This document shows, one piece after another, positions 17,389 to 25,116 of a DNA stretch of 64,000 nucleotides. The position numbers and the translations under genes are program-made. How positions within the stretch are numbered: position 1 is the stretch's first letter; each line of letters starts with the position of its first letter. The DNA is from Gemmatimonadaceae bacterium (lineage in GTDB: Bacteria; Gemmatimonadota; Gemmatimonadetes; Gemmatimonadales; Gemmatimonadaceae). The notes below the pieces were generated by a model that saw only the letters and a program-made list of their open reading frames with translations, did not search any database and was not told where the DNA came from. Location: NCBI GenBank assembly GCA_011525845.1, contig WYBP01000008.1:310001-374000 (forward strand), read 5' to 3'.

Positions 17389-19287
17389 ATGCGGCTCGAC
17401 CCGCGCCTGACCTTCGAGCGCCTCGTCGTGGGCTCGGCCAACCGGCTCGCGGCGGCCGCCGCGCGCGCGGTGGCCGAGGCGCCCGGCACCACCTACAACC
17501 CGCTCTTCATCTACGGCGGGTCCGGGCTCGGCAAGACGCACCTGCTCACCGCGGTGGGCCACCGGCTCCAGGAGCTCCAGCCGGCCGCCGAGGTGTTCGC
17601 GCTCACGCTCGACGAGTTCTCCGAGCAGTGGCACGCCGCGGTCTCGGCGGGCGAGACGCACGCGTTCGGCCGGCGCCTGGGGCGCGTGGACCTCCTGCTC
17701 CTCGACGACCTCCAGTTCCTCACGGGCCGGCGCGAGATGCAGGCGGAGCTGCTGCGTCTCTTCACCGCCATGCAGGAGGAGGGGCGCCAGATCGTCTGCA
17801 CCAGCGACCGGCCGCCGAGCGAGATCGCGGACGTGGACGAGCGGCTGATCCAGCGGCTGTCGGGCGGACTCGTCGTGGACGTGAGTGTGCCGGAGTTCGA
17901 GGCGCGCGTGGCGATCCTCCGGGCCGCCTGCGCCGAGCGCGGGGTCTCCGTGCCGGACCGTGCGCTCGACACGCTCGCCCAGCGGGGCGTGAACTCCGTG
18001 CGCGAGCTGCAGGGGGCCCTCAACCAGTGGCTCGCGCGCGAGACCCTCGGCAGCCCCTCCGCACGGCACACGCCCTTCTCGACCCCGGTCATCGCGCCGC
18101 GCTCCTCGAGCGAGTTCCTCAGCTTCCTCGACGACGTCACGAGCGTGGTGCAGTCGCACGTCGAGTCCTGGCAGGTCCGGCTCCGCGAGGTGATCGCGTA
18201 CTGGCAGGGCGAGGGGTACCGCACCGCCGTGCTCGAACGGGCGCTCGCCCTGCCGAAGGACCCCGACGTCAACGCCCTCGTGGAGATGTTCGCGAACGCG
18301 GTCGAGCACCTGCGCGACCTCGAGGCGAAGGCGACGGCCATCGATGCGGAGCTCGGCGGGCACGAGCTCTTCCGCGACCCGGAGCGCCTGGCGCAGGCCG
18401 AGGACCTGGTGGAGGAGGCGCTGGCCGGCGAGCGGCCGCCCGGCGGCCCGAACCCGTCGTTCACGCGCGCGGAGTTCGAGGTCGGCGCCGCCAACCAGCT
18501 CGCGGTCCACGCCGCCGACGCCGTGATCGCCACCCCGGCCACGCGCTACAACCCCCTCGTCATCACCGGGAGCAGCGGGGTGGGGAAGACCCACCTGCTG
18601 CACGCGATCGGGAACGCGATCGCCGAGGCGTCGCACGGGGAGTCGCGCGTGGCGTGCGTGCATGCCCAGGTGCTGGTGGACGAGCTGATCGCCGCGATCC
18701 AGGACGGGAGCGTGGAGCGCTGGCGGAACCGCTATCGCGCGGCCGACGTCCTGCTGGTGGACGACATCCAGTTCCTGGCCGGGAAGGAGCGCACGCAGGA
18801 CGAGTTCTTCCTCGTCTTCAACGCGCTCACGGAGGCGGGGAAGCAGATCGTGCTCGCGAGCGACCGCGGGGTGTCGGAGATCCCGGAGCTCGCGTCGCGC
18901 CTGCGCTCGCGCTTCGAGGGCGGACTCACCGTCGAGATCCTCCCCCCGGACCGTCCGCTGCGCGAGCAGCTGGTCGCGCGGTTCCTCACGGCCCTCGGGC
19001 GCCCCGCCACGCCCGAGCTCCTCGACGTGGTGTGCGATCCCACCGTGCAGAGCGTGCGCGAGCTGATCGGCGTGGTGAACCGGCTGGCGCAGGCGTCCGA
19101 GTCGCGGGGCGTGGACCTCGATGCCGCGCTCGCGCGGGAGGAGCTCGGCCTCGGGGCCGACGCCTCCGCCACGATGGCCCCCGCCGCGGCCGCGCTCGCC
19201 GCCGGGGACCGCACCTTCCTCGACCGCGAGCGCGTGGTCTGGGACTGGCCGGACATCGGCGGGCGCCTGATCGAGGAGATGCGCTGA
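17389..19287 (+). CDS. Tandem DnaA/Hda-type AAA+ ATPase protein without DNA-binding domain
   Basis: This 632-residue protein has two complete DnaA domain-III-like ATPase modules. Module 1 (about 8-220) has Walker A GGSGLGKT (43-50), Walker B LLLLDD (102-107), sensor I VCTSDRPP, an arginine in the box VII position (RLIQRLSGG) and sensor II SVRELQGALN. Module 2 (about 356-570) has Walker A GSSGVGKT (394-401), Walker B VLLVDD (454-459), box VII RLRSRFEGG and sensor II SVRELIGVVN. Both look catalytically intact. They are joined by about 100 residues that look helical (240-345). The C-terminal 60 residues hold no helix-turn-helix, so domain IV, which recognises DnaA boxes, is missing, as is domain I. 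It is therefore not the replication initiator. It lies one base after mglA and overlaps a PATAN gene, implying a role in the MglA/Che pathway. Confidence 0.85.
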   Translation: MRLDPRLTFERLVVGSANRLAAAAARAVAEAPGTTYNPLFIYGGSGLGKTHLLTAVGHRLQELQPAAEVFALTLDEFSEQWHAAVSAGETHAFGRRLGRVDLLLLDDLQFLTGRREMQAELLRLFTAMQEEGRQIVCTSDRPPSEIADVDERLIQRLSGGLVVDVSVPEFEARVAILRAACAERGVSVPDRALDTLAQRGVNSVRELQGALNQWLARETLGSPSARHTPFSTPVIAPRSSSEFLSFLDDVTSVVQSHVESWQVRLREVIAYWQGEGYRTAVLERALALPKDPDVNALVEMFANAVEHLRDLEAKATAIDAELGGHELFRDPERLAQAEDLVEEALAGERPPGGPNPSFTRAEFEVGAANQLAVHAADAVIATPATRYNPLVITGSSGVGKTHLLHAIGNAIAEASHGESRVACVHAQVLVDELIAAIQDGSVERWRNRYRAADVLLVDDIQFLAGKERTQDEFFLVFNALTEAGKQIVLASDRGVSEIPELASRLRSRFEGGLTVEILPPDRPLREQLVARFLTALGRPATPELLDVVCDPTVQSVRELIGVVNRLAQASESRGVDLDAALAREELGLGADASATMAPAAAALAAGDRTFLDRERVVWDWPDIGGRLIEEMR

Positions 19288-20906
19288 TGGCGATCCGCGG
19301 CTCCCTCAAGGAGGCCTCGCTCCCCGACGTGCTGCAGCTCCTCGCGATGGGGAAGAAGAGCGGCTGCCTCTCGGTCACGCACCGGAACAACTTCGGGTCG
19401 ATCTTCTTCGACTCGGGGAAGATCTGCTACGCCTCGATCGTGAACCGGCGCGACCGGCTCGGGGACATCCTCGTGAAGAGCGGGCTCCTCACGCAGGCGC
19501 ACCTCGACGAGGTGGTCGGCATGCAGGCCAAGGCGCGCGGCCAGCGCCTCGGCGAGCTGCTCGTGGAGAAGCAGATGATCACGCGCGAGAACCTGCACGC
19601 GCAGATCCGGATCCAGATCGAGGAGGCCGTCTACTTCCTGTTCACCTGGGCCGAGGGGACCTTCAACTTCGAGTCGGACATCCGGCCGGAGGAGCAGGAC
19701 TTCCTGGTCTCGATCAACCCCGAGTCGCTCCTCCTCGAGGGCGCGCGGCGGGTGGACGAGTGGAGCCTGATCGAGAAGAAGGTGCCCTCGTTCGACCTCG
19801 TGTTCGAGCTCGACCGGCGGCGCCTGGTGGAGAGCGACGCGCACCTGACGAGCGAGCAGAAGGCCCTCGTGCCGCTGATCGACGGGCGCCGGGACGTCGC
19901 CACGATCGTCGACGACTCCGGGTTGGTGGAGTTCGAGGTGGGGAAGGCGCTCTACGGCCTCGCCACGGCGGGGTTCCTGCACCGCGTGGGGAAGTCGAAG
20001 CCGCAGGAGGCCAACACCGCGGACGTGCGGGTGGAGGAGCACCGCAACCTCGGCCTCGCGTTCTACAAGACCGGGATGCTCGACGAGGCGCTGCGCGAGT
20101 TCCGGCGCGTCGTGGAGCTCCGCCCGGATGACCTCGGGGCGCGCTTCCACCTCGGGCTCTCGCACCTGCGGCTCGGGAAGTGGAGTGACGCCCTCTCCGA
20201 CTTCGAGACCGCGTCGCGCCAGCGGGGCGCCAAGGCCGCCGTCTTCCTCAACCTCGCGCTCGCGCAGGAGCGGCTCGGCCGGCTGGACGACGCGCAGGCC
20301 TCGCTGCAGGAGGCGCTGATCCGCGGCGGCGAGGGGGAGCCGCGCGTCCACCTCTCGCTCGGCATCCTGCACCTGCGCCAGGGGCTCTTCGCCGACGCGG
20401 ACAGCCGGCTCCGCCACGCCCGTCCGCTCTATGGCGACAAGGCGCCCGCGGCGGTCTGGTTCCACTGGGCCGGCCTGGCCGCCGCCCTCGCGGGACACCT
20501 CCCGAATGCGATCGCGGTGCTCCGCGAGGGCGTCAAGGCGCATCCGCATGCGGCGGCGCTGCACAACAACCTCGCCGTCGCCCTCGCGCTGGACGGCCAG
20601 GGCGACGACGCGCTGCACGCGATCGACCTGGGGATCACCGCGGACCCGGGGATGGCGCAGCTGCATCGCAACCGCGGCGACCTCCTCCTCGAGGCCGGGC
20701 GGCACGAGCAGGCGCTCGACGAGTACCGGCGCGCGGTGAAGCAGCACGAGACCCTCGGCCCCGAGGTGTGGGCGCGCATCGGCTCGCTCCTCTCGTCCCA
20801 GGGCGACATCCTCGAGGCCGAACGCGCCTGGGAACGGGCGCTCGTGCTCGACCCTTCGCATCGCGAGGCCCGGCACCGGCTCTCGACCTCGCGCGGGGAT
20901 CGGTGA
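19287..20906 (+). CDS. PATAN (DUF4388) domain protein 2 with C-terminal TPRs
   Basis: Of 539 residues, the first 240 or so repeat the architecture of the protein at 14130: PATAN domain (LPDVLQLLAMGKKSG, IFFDSGKICYASI, RLGDILVKSGLL), a GspE-N-like helix bundle (RLGELLVEKQMITRENLHAQ) and a winged-helix-like region ending near HRVGKSK. Residues 250-530 are about seven TPR units (HRNLGLAFYKTGMLDEALRE, NLALAQERLGRLDDAQASL). It is cytoplasmic and probably a protein-binding adaptor. The start is ATG in a TGATG overlap with the tandem ATPase gene, and the stop overlaps the cheR GTG start. Confidence 0.85.
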   Translation: MAIRGSLKEASLPDVLQLLAMGKKSGCLSVTHRNNFGSIFFDSGKICYASIVNRRDRLGDILVKSGLLTQAHLDEVVGMQAKARGQRLGELLVEKQMITRENLHAQIRIQIEEAVYFLFTWAEGTFNFESDIRPEEQDFLVSINPESLLLEGARRVDEWSLIEKKVPSFDLVFELDRRRLVESDAHLTSEQKALVPLIDGRRDVATIVDDSGLVEFEVGKALYGLATAGFLHRVGKSKPQEANTADVRVEEHRNLGLAFYKTGMLDEALREFRRVVELRPDDLGARFHLGLSHLRLGKWSDALSDFETASRQRGAKAAVFLNLALAQERLGRLDDAQASLQEALIRGGEGEPRVHLSLGILHLRQGLFADADSRLRHARPLYGDKAPAAVWFHWAGLAAALAGHLPNAIAVLREGVKAHPHAAALHNNLAVALALDGQGDDALHAIDLGITADPGMAQLHRNRGDLLLEAGRHEQALDEYRRAVKQHETLGPEVWARIGSLLSSQGDILEAERAWERALVLDPSHREARHRLSTSRGDR

Positions 20907-21733
20907 GCACCGACCCCACCGACGACGCGGGCTTCCGGGCGTTGACCGCGAAGATCGCCGCGGAGCGCGGCTTCGGGTGCGCGAACTACAAGGACGGATG
21001 CCTCCGGCGGCGCATCGCCGTGCGCATGCGCGCGCGCGGCACCCCCGACTTCGGGACGTACCAGTCGCTCCTCGACCGGGACCCGGCGGAGTACGAGCTG
21101 CTCCTGGACGCGCTCACGATCAACGTGACGAAGCTCTATCGCGACGCGGAGGTCTGGGGGGAGGTCGCGCGCGTGGTGGTGCCGGCCCTCTGGTCGCTGC
21201 CGGAGCCGCGCCTCGACATCTGGAGTGCGGGGTGTGCCTCCGGCGAGGAGCTCTACACGCTGGCGGCCCTCGTGCACCAGCACGCGGAGCGCACGGCCAC
21301 GCTCCCGCGCCTCCGCTCCGTGCGCATCCGCGGGAGCGACATCGACCGCGCCTCGCTCGACGCGGCGCGCCGGGGTGCGTACGCCACCGACGCGTTCACC
21401 GAGATGCCGGTGGACCTCCGCGTCCGGTACTTCTCGCCCACGGACCCGCACCTGGCCGCGCCCGAGCTCCGGGCGCTCGTGGACGTGGAGCGGCGCGACC
21501 TGCTCGGCGAGCCGGCGCCCGAGGGCGGGTGGCACCTCATCTGCTGCCGGAACGTGATCATCTACTTCGACCGTCGCAGCCAGGAGCCGCTGCTGCGCCG
21601 GTTCCATGACGCGCTCGTGCCGGGCGGCTTCCTCGTGCTCGGCAAGGTCGAGACGCTGATGGGCCCCTCGCGCGCCCTCTTCGAGGCGGTCGACGCGCGC
21701 AACCGGATCTTCCGCCGGCCGGTGGCACGATGA
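20903..21733 (+). CDS. cheR: Chemoreceptor methyltransferase CheR
   Basis: This 276-residue enzyme methylates receptor glutamates using S-adenosylmethionine. It has the N-terminal helical subdomain (FRALTAKIAAERGFGCANYK, CLRRRIAVRMRARG) and the SAM domain (WSAGCASGEELYTLA, RGSDIDRASL, WHLICCRNVIIYFD, LVLGKVETL). The start is GTG overlapping the preceding stop. It is the first gene after the Mgl/PATAN block and runs on into cheD with ATGA overlap. Its substrates, the methyl-accepting receptors, are not encoded in this window. Confidence 0.95.
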   Translation: MSTDPTDDAGFRALTAKIAAERGFGCANYKDGCLRRRIAVRMRARGTPDFGTYQSLLDRDPAEYELLLDALTINVTKLYRDAEVWGEVARVVVPALWSLPEPRLDIWSAGCASGEELYTLAALVHQHAERTATLPRLRSVRIRGSDIDRASLDAARRGAYATDAFTEMPVDLRVRYFSPTDPHLAAPELRALVDVERRDLLGEPAPEGGWHLICCRNVIIYFDRRSQEPLLRRFHDALVPGGFLVLGKVETLMGPSRALFEAVDARNRIFRRPVAR

Positions 21734-22209
21734 CGGACCAGCACGTGCGCATCGCCCACCACGCCGTGGCGCGCGGGAGCGGCCGGCTCGTCACCATCGG
21801 GCTGGGCTCGTGCGTGGCGATCGCGCTGCATGATGCGCGCTTCCGCGTGGCGGGGCTCGCGCACGTGCTCCTCCCCGACCCGAGCGTGGCGCGCGACGGG
21901 ACGAATCCCGCCCGCTTCGCCGCCACGGCGGTGCCCCTCCTCCTCGCGGACATGCAGGCGATGGGGGCACGCGGCGCGATCACGGCGAAGATCGCCGGCG
22001 GCGCGGCGCTCTTCGGCGCGATGCTGGGCGCGACGGGGGGACAGATGGGCGCGCGCAACGTCGCGGCCACCCGCGCGGCGCTCGCGGCGGCGGGGATCCC
22101 CCTCCTCGCGGAGGAGGTGGGCGGGAGCGCCGGCCGCAGCGTCGCGCTCGACGTGAACTCCGGGATGCTCACGGTGCGCTCGGTGCGCGGGGGCGAGCAT
22201 GTCCTCTGA
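21730..22209 (+). CDS. cheD: Chemoreceptor glutamine deamidase CheD
   Basis: This 159-residue protein has the CheD catalytic Cys in TIGLGSCVAIALHD (about C28), the His in VAGLAHVLLPDP (about H45) and the conserved Thr region AITAKIAGGAALF. CheD deamidates receptor glutamines and, in species with CheC, binds it and stimulates its phosphatase activity. CheC is present at 10778. It overlaps cheB by 11 bases. Confidence 0.92.
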   Translation: MTDQHVRIAHHAVARGSGRLVTIGLGSCVAIALHDARFRVAGLAHVLLPDPSVARDGTNPARFAATAVPLLLADMQAMGARGAITAKIAGGAALFGAMLGATGGQMGARNVAATRAALAAAGIPLLAEEVGGSAGRSVALDVNSGMLTVRSVRGGEHVL

Positions 22210-23272
22210 GGAGCGCCGCGTGCTCGTCATCGAGGACAGCGTGCTCCTCGCCGAGGTGCTGCGCGACCTGATCGACGGTCTCGACGGGTTCCGCGTGGTC
22301 GGGACCGCCCGCGACGGCGAGGAGGGACTCCGCCTGGTGCACCAGCTGGATCCCGACATCGTGACGCTCGACATCGAGATGCCCGGCCTCGACGGGCTCG
22401 CGGTGCTCGGCTACATCATGAGCGAGGCGCCGCGTCCCGTGGTGATGGTGAGCGCCGCCACCACGCGCGGCTCGGTGGACCTCACGATCCGCGCGCTCGA
22501 GCTCGGCGCGGCGGAGTTCGTGCGGAAGCCCGTCGGCACCTCGCGGGAGGCCTGGGCGGGGAGCGTGCGGCGGATCGACGAGGCGCTCCGGGCGGCGGCG
22601 CAGATGAACGTGCTGGGCGTGAGCATGCTGGCGCGGCCGCGCCTGCGGACGCCCGCGGAGCTCCCGCGCAGCTCGCGGCGCGCGACCGCGGCGGTCGCCA
22701 TCGCGAGCTCCACCGGCGGACCGCGGGCGCTCGCCGAGATCATCCCCGGCTTCGGTCCCGACCTCGACGCCGCGCTCCTCGTGGTGCAGCACATGCCCCC
22801 GGGATTCACGGCCGGCCTCGCCCGCCGGCTGGACCAGCTCGCCTCGATCCCGGTGCACGAGGCGGTGCATGGCGAGGCGATCGAGTCGGGACGCGTCTAC
22901 CTCGCCCCCGGCGGGAACCACATGACGGTGACCGCCACGCCGGCGGGACGCGCGATCGCGTTGTCGGATGGGCCGGCGGTGCACGGCGTGCGTCCGGCGG
23001 CGGACCCCTTGTTCCGCTCCGTCTCCGAGCATTTCGGCGCGCGCGCGGTCGGCGTCGTCCTCACGGGGATGGGGCGCGACGGCTCCGCCGGGCTGCAGGC
23101 CATCCGCCGCGCCGGGGGCGGGGCCGTGGTCCAGGACCGGGCGACCTCGGTGATCTATGGGATGCCGCAGCAGGCGCTGCGAGAGGCGGGAGCGGACCAC
23201 GAGGCCCCGCTCGGCGGGGTCGCCGCGTCGGTGACGGCGCTCCTGCGCACGCGCACCGGGGTGCCCGCATGA
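22199..23272 (+). CDS. cheB: Chemotaxis methylesterase/response regulator CheB
   Basis: This 357-residue protein has an N-terminal receiver (1-125; phospho-acceptor D58 in TLDIEMPGLDGL, Lys in FVRKPV) and a C-terminal methylesterase. The catalytic triad blocks are Ser in IASSTGGPRAL, His in VVQHMPPGFT and Asp in LTGMGRDGSAGL. It removes methyl groups from receptors and opposes CheR. It starts 11 bases before the end of cheD and overlaps the next cheW by 4. Confidence 0.95.
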   Translation: MSSEERRVLVIEDSVLLAEVLRDLIDGLDGFRVVGTARDGEEGLRLVHQLDPDIVTLDIEMPGLDGLAVLGYIMSEAPRPVVMVSAATTRGSVDLTIRALELGAAEFVRKPVGTSREAWAGSVRRIDEALRAAAQMNVLGVSMLARPRLRTPAELPRSSRRATAAVAIASSTGGPRALAEIIPGFGPDLDAALLVVQHMPPGFTAGLARRLDQLASIPVHEAVHGEAIESGRVYLAPGGNHMTVTATPAGRAIALSDGPAVHGVRPAADPLFRSVSEHFGARAVGVVLTGMGRDGSAGLQAIRRAGGGAVVQDRATSVIYGMPQQALREAGADHEAPLGGVAASVTALLRTRTGVPA

Positions 23273-23775
23273 GCCGCGGCGCCACGGAAGCGACGCCCCT
23301 CGTCGGCCCCGCGTCCGCGCGCCGCGTGGCGGGCGACCAGCACCGCGTGCTGCTGGCGCGCGTGGCGGGCGAACGATTCGCCTTCCCGCTGGCGGAGCTG
23401 CAGGAGGCGGTGGACGCACCCGAGATCATCGCGGTGCCGCTCGCCGCGGCCGGGTTGGCCGGCCAGTGCGCGCACCGGGGGCGCCTGCTCCCGGTCTTCG
23501 ACGCCGGCGTGCTCCTCGGCGTCCCGCGCCGGGGAGGAGCCGGCGCCCTGCTGGTGCTCGACGGGACCGGGGGGCCGTTCGGGCTCCTGCTCGACGACGT
23601 GGAGGACATGGTGGCGGCGCCCCGGCGCGCCTGGCGCGCGCTGCCCGCGGCCGAGGGGCGCGTGGGGTCGGTGCTACGCGCCCTCCTCGCGCTCGAGGAT
23701 GGGATCGCGGCGCTCGTGGACGTGGGCGTCCTGCGCGCCACGGTCGCCGACCGACTCAGGACGGAGGCACGATGA
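23269..23775 (+). CDS. Divergent CheW-domain protein (second of three)
   Basis: This 168-residue CheW-like protein (HRVLLARVAGERFAFPLAEL, then RLLPVFDAGVLLG) is less conserved than the other two. The usual GxxNLRG motif is replaced by GQCAHRGRLLP. It may couple a special receptor or act as a CheA array modifier. It overlaps cheB (ATGA) and the third cheW (ATGA). Confidence 0.75.
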   Translation: MSRGATEATPLVGPASARRVAGDQHRVLLARVAGERFAFPLAELQEAVDAPEIIAVPLAAAGLAGQCAHRGRLLPVFDAGVLLGVPRRGGAGALLVLDGTGGPFGLLLDDVEDMVAAPRRAWRALPAAEGRVGSVLRALLALEDGIAALVDVGVLRATVADRLRTEAR

Positions 23776-24260
23776 CGACGGGCACGGCCGACAAGCGACA
23801 GCTGGTGACGTTCGAGGCGGCGGGGGAGCTCTTCGCCGCCGACATCTTCGCCGTGGAGCGGGTGCTGCGCTACACGCCCCCGCGCCTCCTGCCGAACGCG
23901 GCGCCCTGGCTGCGCGGCGTGATCGCGCACGGCGCGGAGACCATCCCGGTGGTCGACCTCCGCGAGCGGCTGGGGCTGCCGGCGGCGGCGTCGACGGAGG
24001 ATGCGCGCATCCTGGTGATGCTCGTCGGCGAGGTGCGGGTCGGCGTCATCGTGGACGCGGTGCTCTCGGTGCGCACCGTGCCGGCGACCGCGCTGGAGGC
24101 GCCCCCCGCGATCTATCGCGGGCTCGCGCGTGAATACCTGGAGGGGATCGTGCGGCAGGACGAGGCGATCTTCGTCGTGCTCGCCGCCGGACACCTCCTC
24201 ACCACAACGGAGCGGATCGAGATGGAACGGATGCTGGCGACGGAGGGGCGCGATGCCTGA
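23772..24260 (+). CDS. cheW: CheW-domain chemotaxis adaptor (third of three)
   Basis: This 162-residue CheW domain shows the pattern QLVTFEAAGELFAADIFAVE, PNAAPWLRGVIAHGAETIPV, VDLRERLGL and VGVIVDAVLSV. A C-terminal helix (about 135-162) carries TTTERIEMERML. Three CheW genes in one operon suggest that several receptor classes share CheA, or that the array has special geometry. It overlaps the next gene by 8 bases. Confidence 0.85.
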   Translation: MTTGTADKRQLVTFEAAGELFAADIFAVERVLRYTPPRLLPNAAPWLRGVIAHGAETIPVVDLRERLGLPAAASTEDARILVMLVGEVRVGVIVDAVLSVRTVPATALEAPPAIYRGLAREYLEGIVRQDEAIFVVLAAGHLLTTTERIEMERMLATEGRDA

Positions 24261-25116
24261 CGAGACACTGGAGGCGTACCGCGCACGCTACCGGGCGATC
24301 GAGGGTCGCCTGGAGGCGGGGCTCGCGGACGCCGATCGCGCCAAGGTGAAGGCCGACATCGTCGGGCTCTTCAAGGCCGTGGAGGCGCAGATCGCCGAGC
24401 TCACCACGTTCAAGGACGAGATCAGGACGCTCGTCGACAAGTGGAAGGCGCAGCAGGCCGCCGAGGGGAGCTCCGCGCCCGAGTTCTCCGGGGAGCGGCC
24501 CGTGGTGCACGCCGACCACATCGGGGCGAGCACCTTCATCGAGAAGGGGTGGAGCCGGCTCTCGCTCGGCGACCACGAGGGCGCGGAGCAGGCGCTGCTC
24601 AAGGCGATCGAGCTCTCCCCGGGGGACCCGCAGAGCGAGGCGCTCCTCGGCTGGGCGCAGATGCTGCAGGCCAAGTACGACGACGCGCTGATGAACTTCC
24701 AGAAGGTGCTCATCCGCGAGCCCACCAACGCACTCGCCCGCATCAATGTGGGGTACATCTGCCTGAAGAAGCGGATCTTCGGCGAGGCGATCGAGCACCT
24801 GTCGAAGGCGATCCGCCTCGACAACGACCGGAAGGCCACCCTGTACGCCCACTTCTACCTCGGGCTGGTGTACCTCGAGCGGGAGATGTACGAGGACGCG
24901 CAGACCTTCTTCCAGAAGACGCTCGCGCTCGGACCGAACCTGATCGAGGCCCACTTCGAGCTCGGGCGCGCGCACTGGTTCAACGGGGAGACGGAGGAGG
25001 CCAAGCGCGCGTGGGCGGCGGGGTTCGCCGCCAACAAGTTCAACCCCTGGGGGAAGCGGTGCGCGGAGACGCTCAAGCTGGTGGAGGGGGGAGGGGAGCC
25101 GCCGCGCACGCTCTGA
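24253..25116 (+). CDS. TPR protein ending the chemosensory gene run
   Basis: This 287-residue cytoplasmic protein has an N-terminal charged helical part (1-75; DADRAKVKADIVGLFKAVEA, KDEIRTLVDKWKAQQ) that could form a coiled coil. It is followed by about five TPR units (GWSRLSLGDHEGAEQALLKA, LARINVGYICLKKRIFGEA, FYLGLVYLEREMYEDAQTFF). It overlaps the third cheW by 8 bases and its stop overlaps the next frame. The function is unknown; its position in the operon suggests an accessory scaffold of the pathway. Confidence 0.8.
   Translation: MPDETLEAYRARYRAIEGRLEAGLADADRAKVKADIVGLFKAVEAQIAELTTFKDEIRTLVDKWKAQQAAEGSSAPEFSGERPVVHADHIGASTFIEKGWSRLSLGDHEGAEQALLKAIELSPGDPQSEALLGWAQMLQAKYDDALMNFQKVLIREPTNALARINVGYICLKKRIFGEAIEHLSKAIRLDNDRKATLYAHFYLGLVYLEREMYEDAQTFFQKTLALGPNLIEAHFELGRAHWFNGETEEAKRAWAAGFAANKFNPWGKRCAETLKLVEGGGEPPRTL

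Noticed and set aside
17389-19287. Possible replication initiator DnaA and nearby origin.
   Set aside because: The two ATPase modules lack domain IV, no DnaA boxes (TTATNCACA) were noticed around the gene, and dnaN, recF or gyrB are not neighbours.
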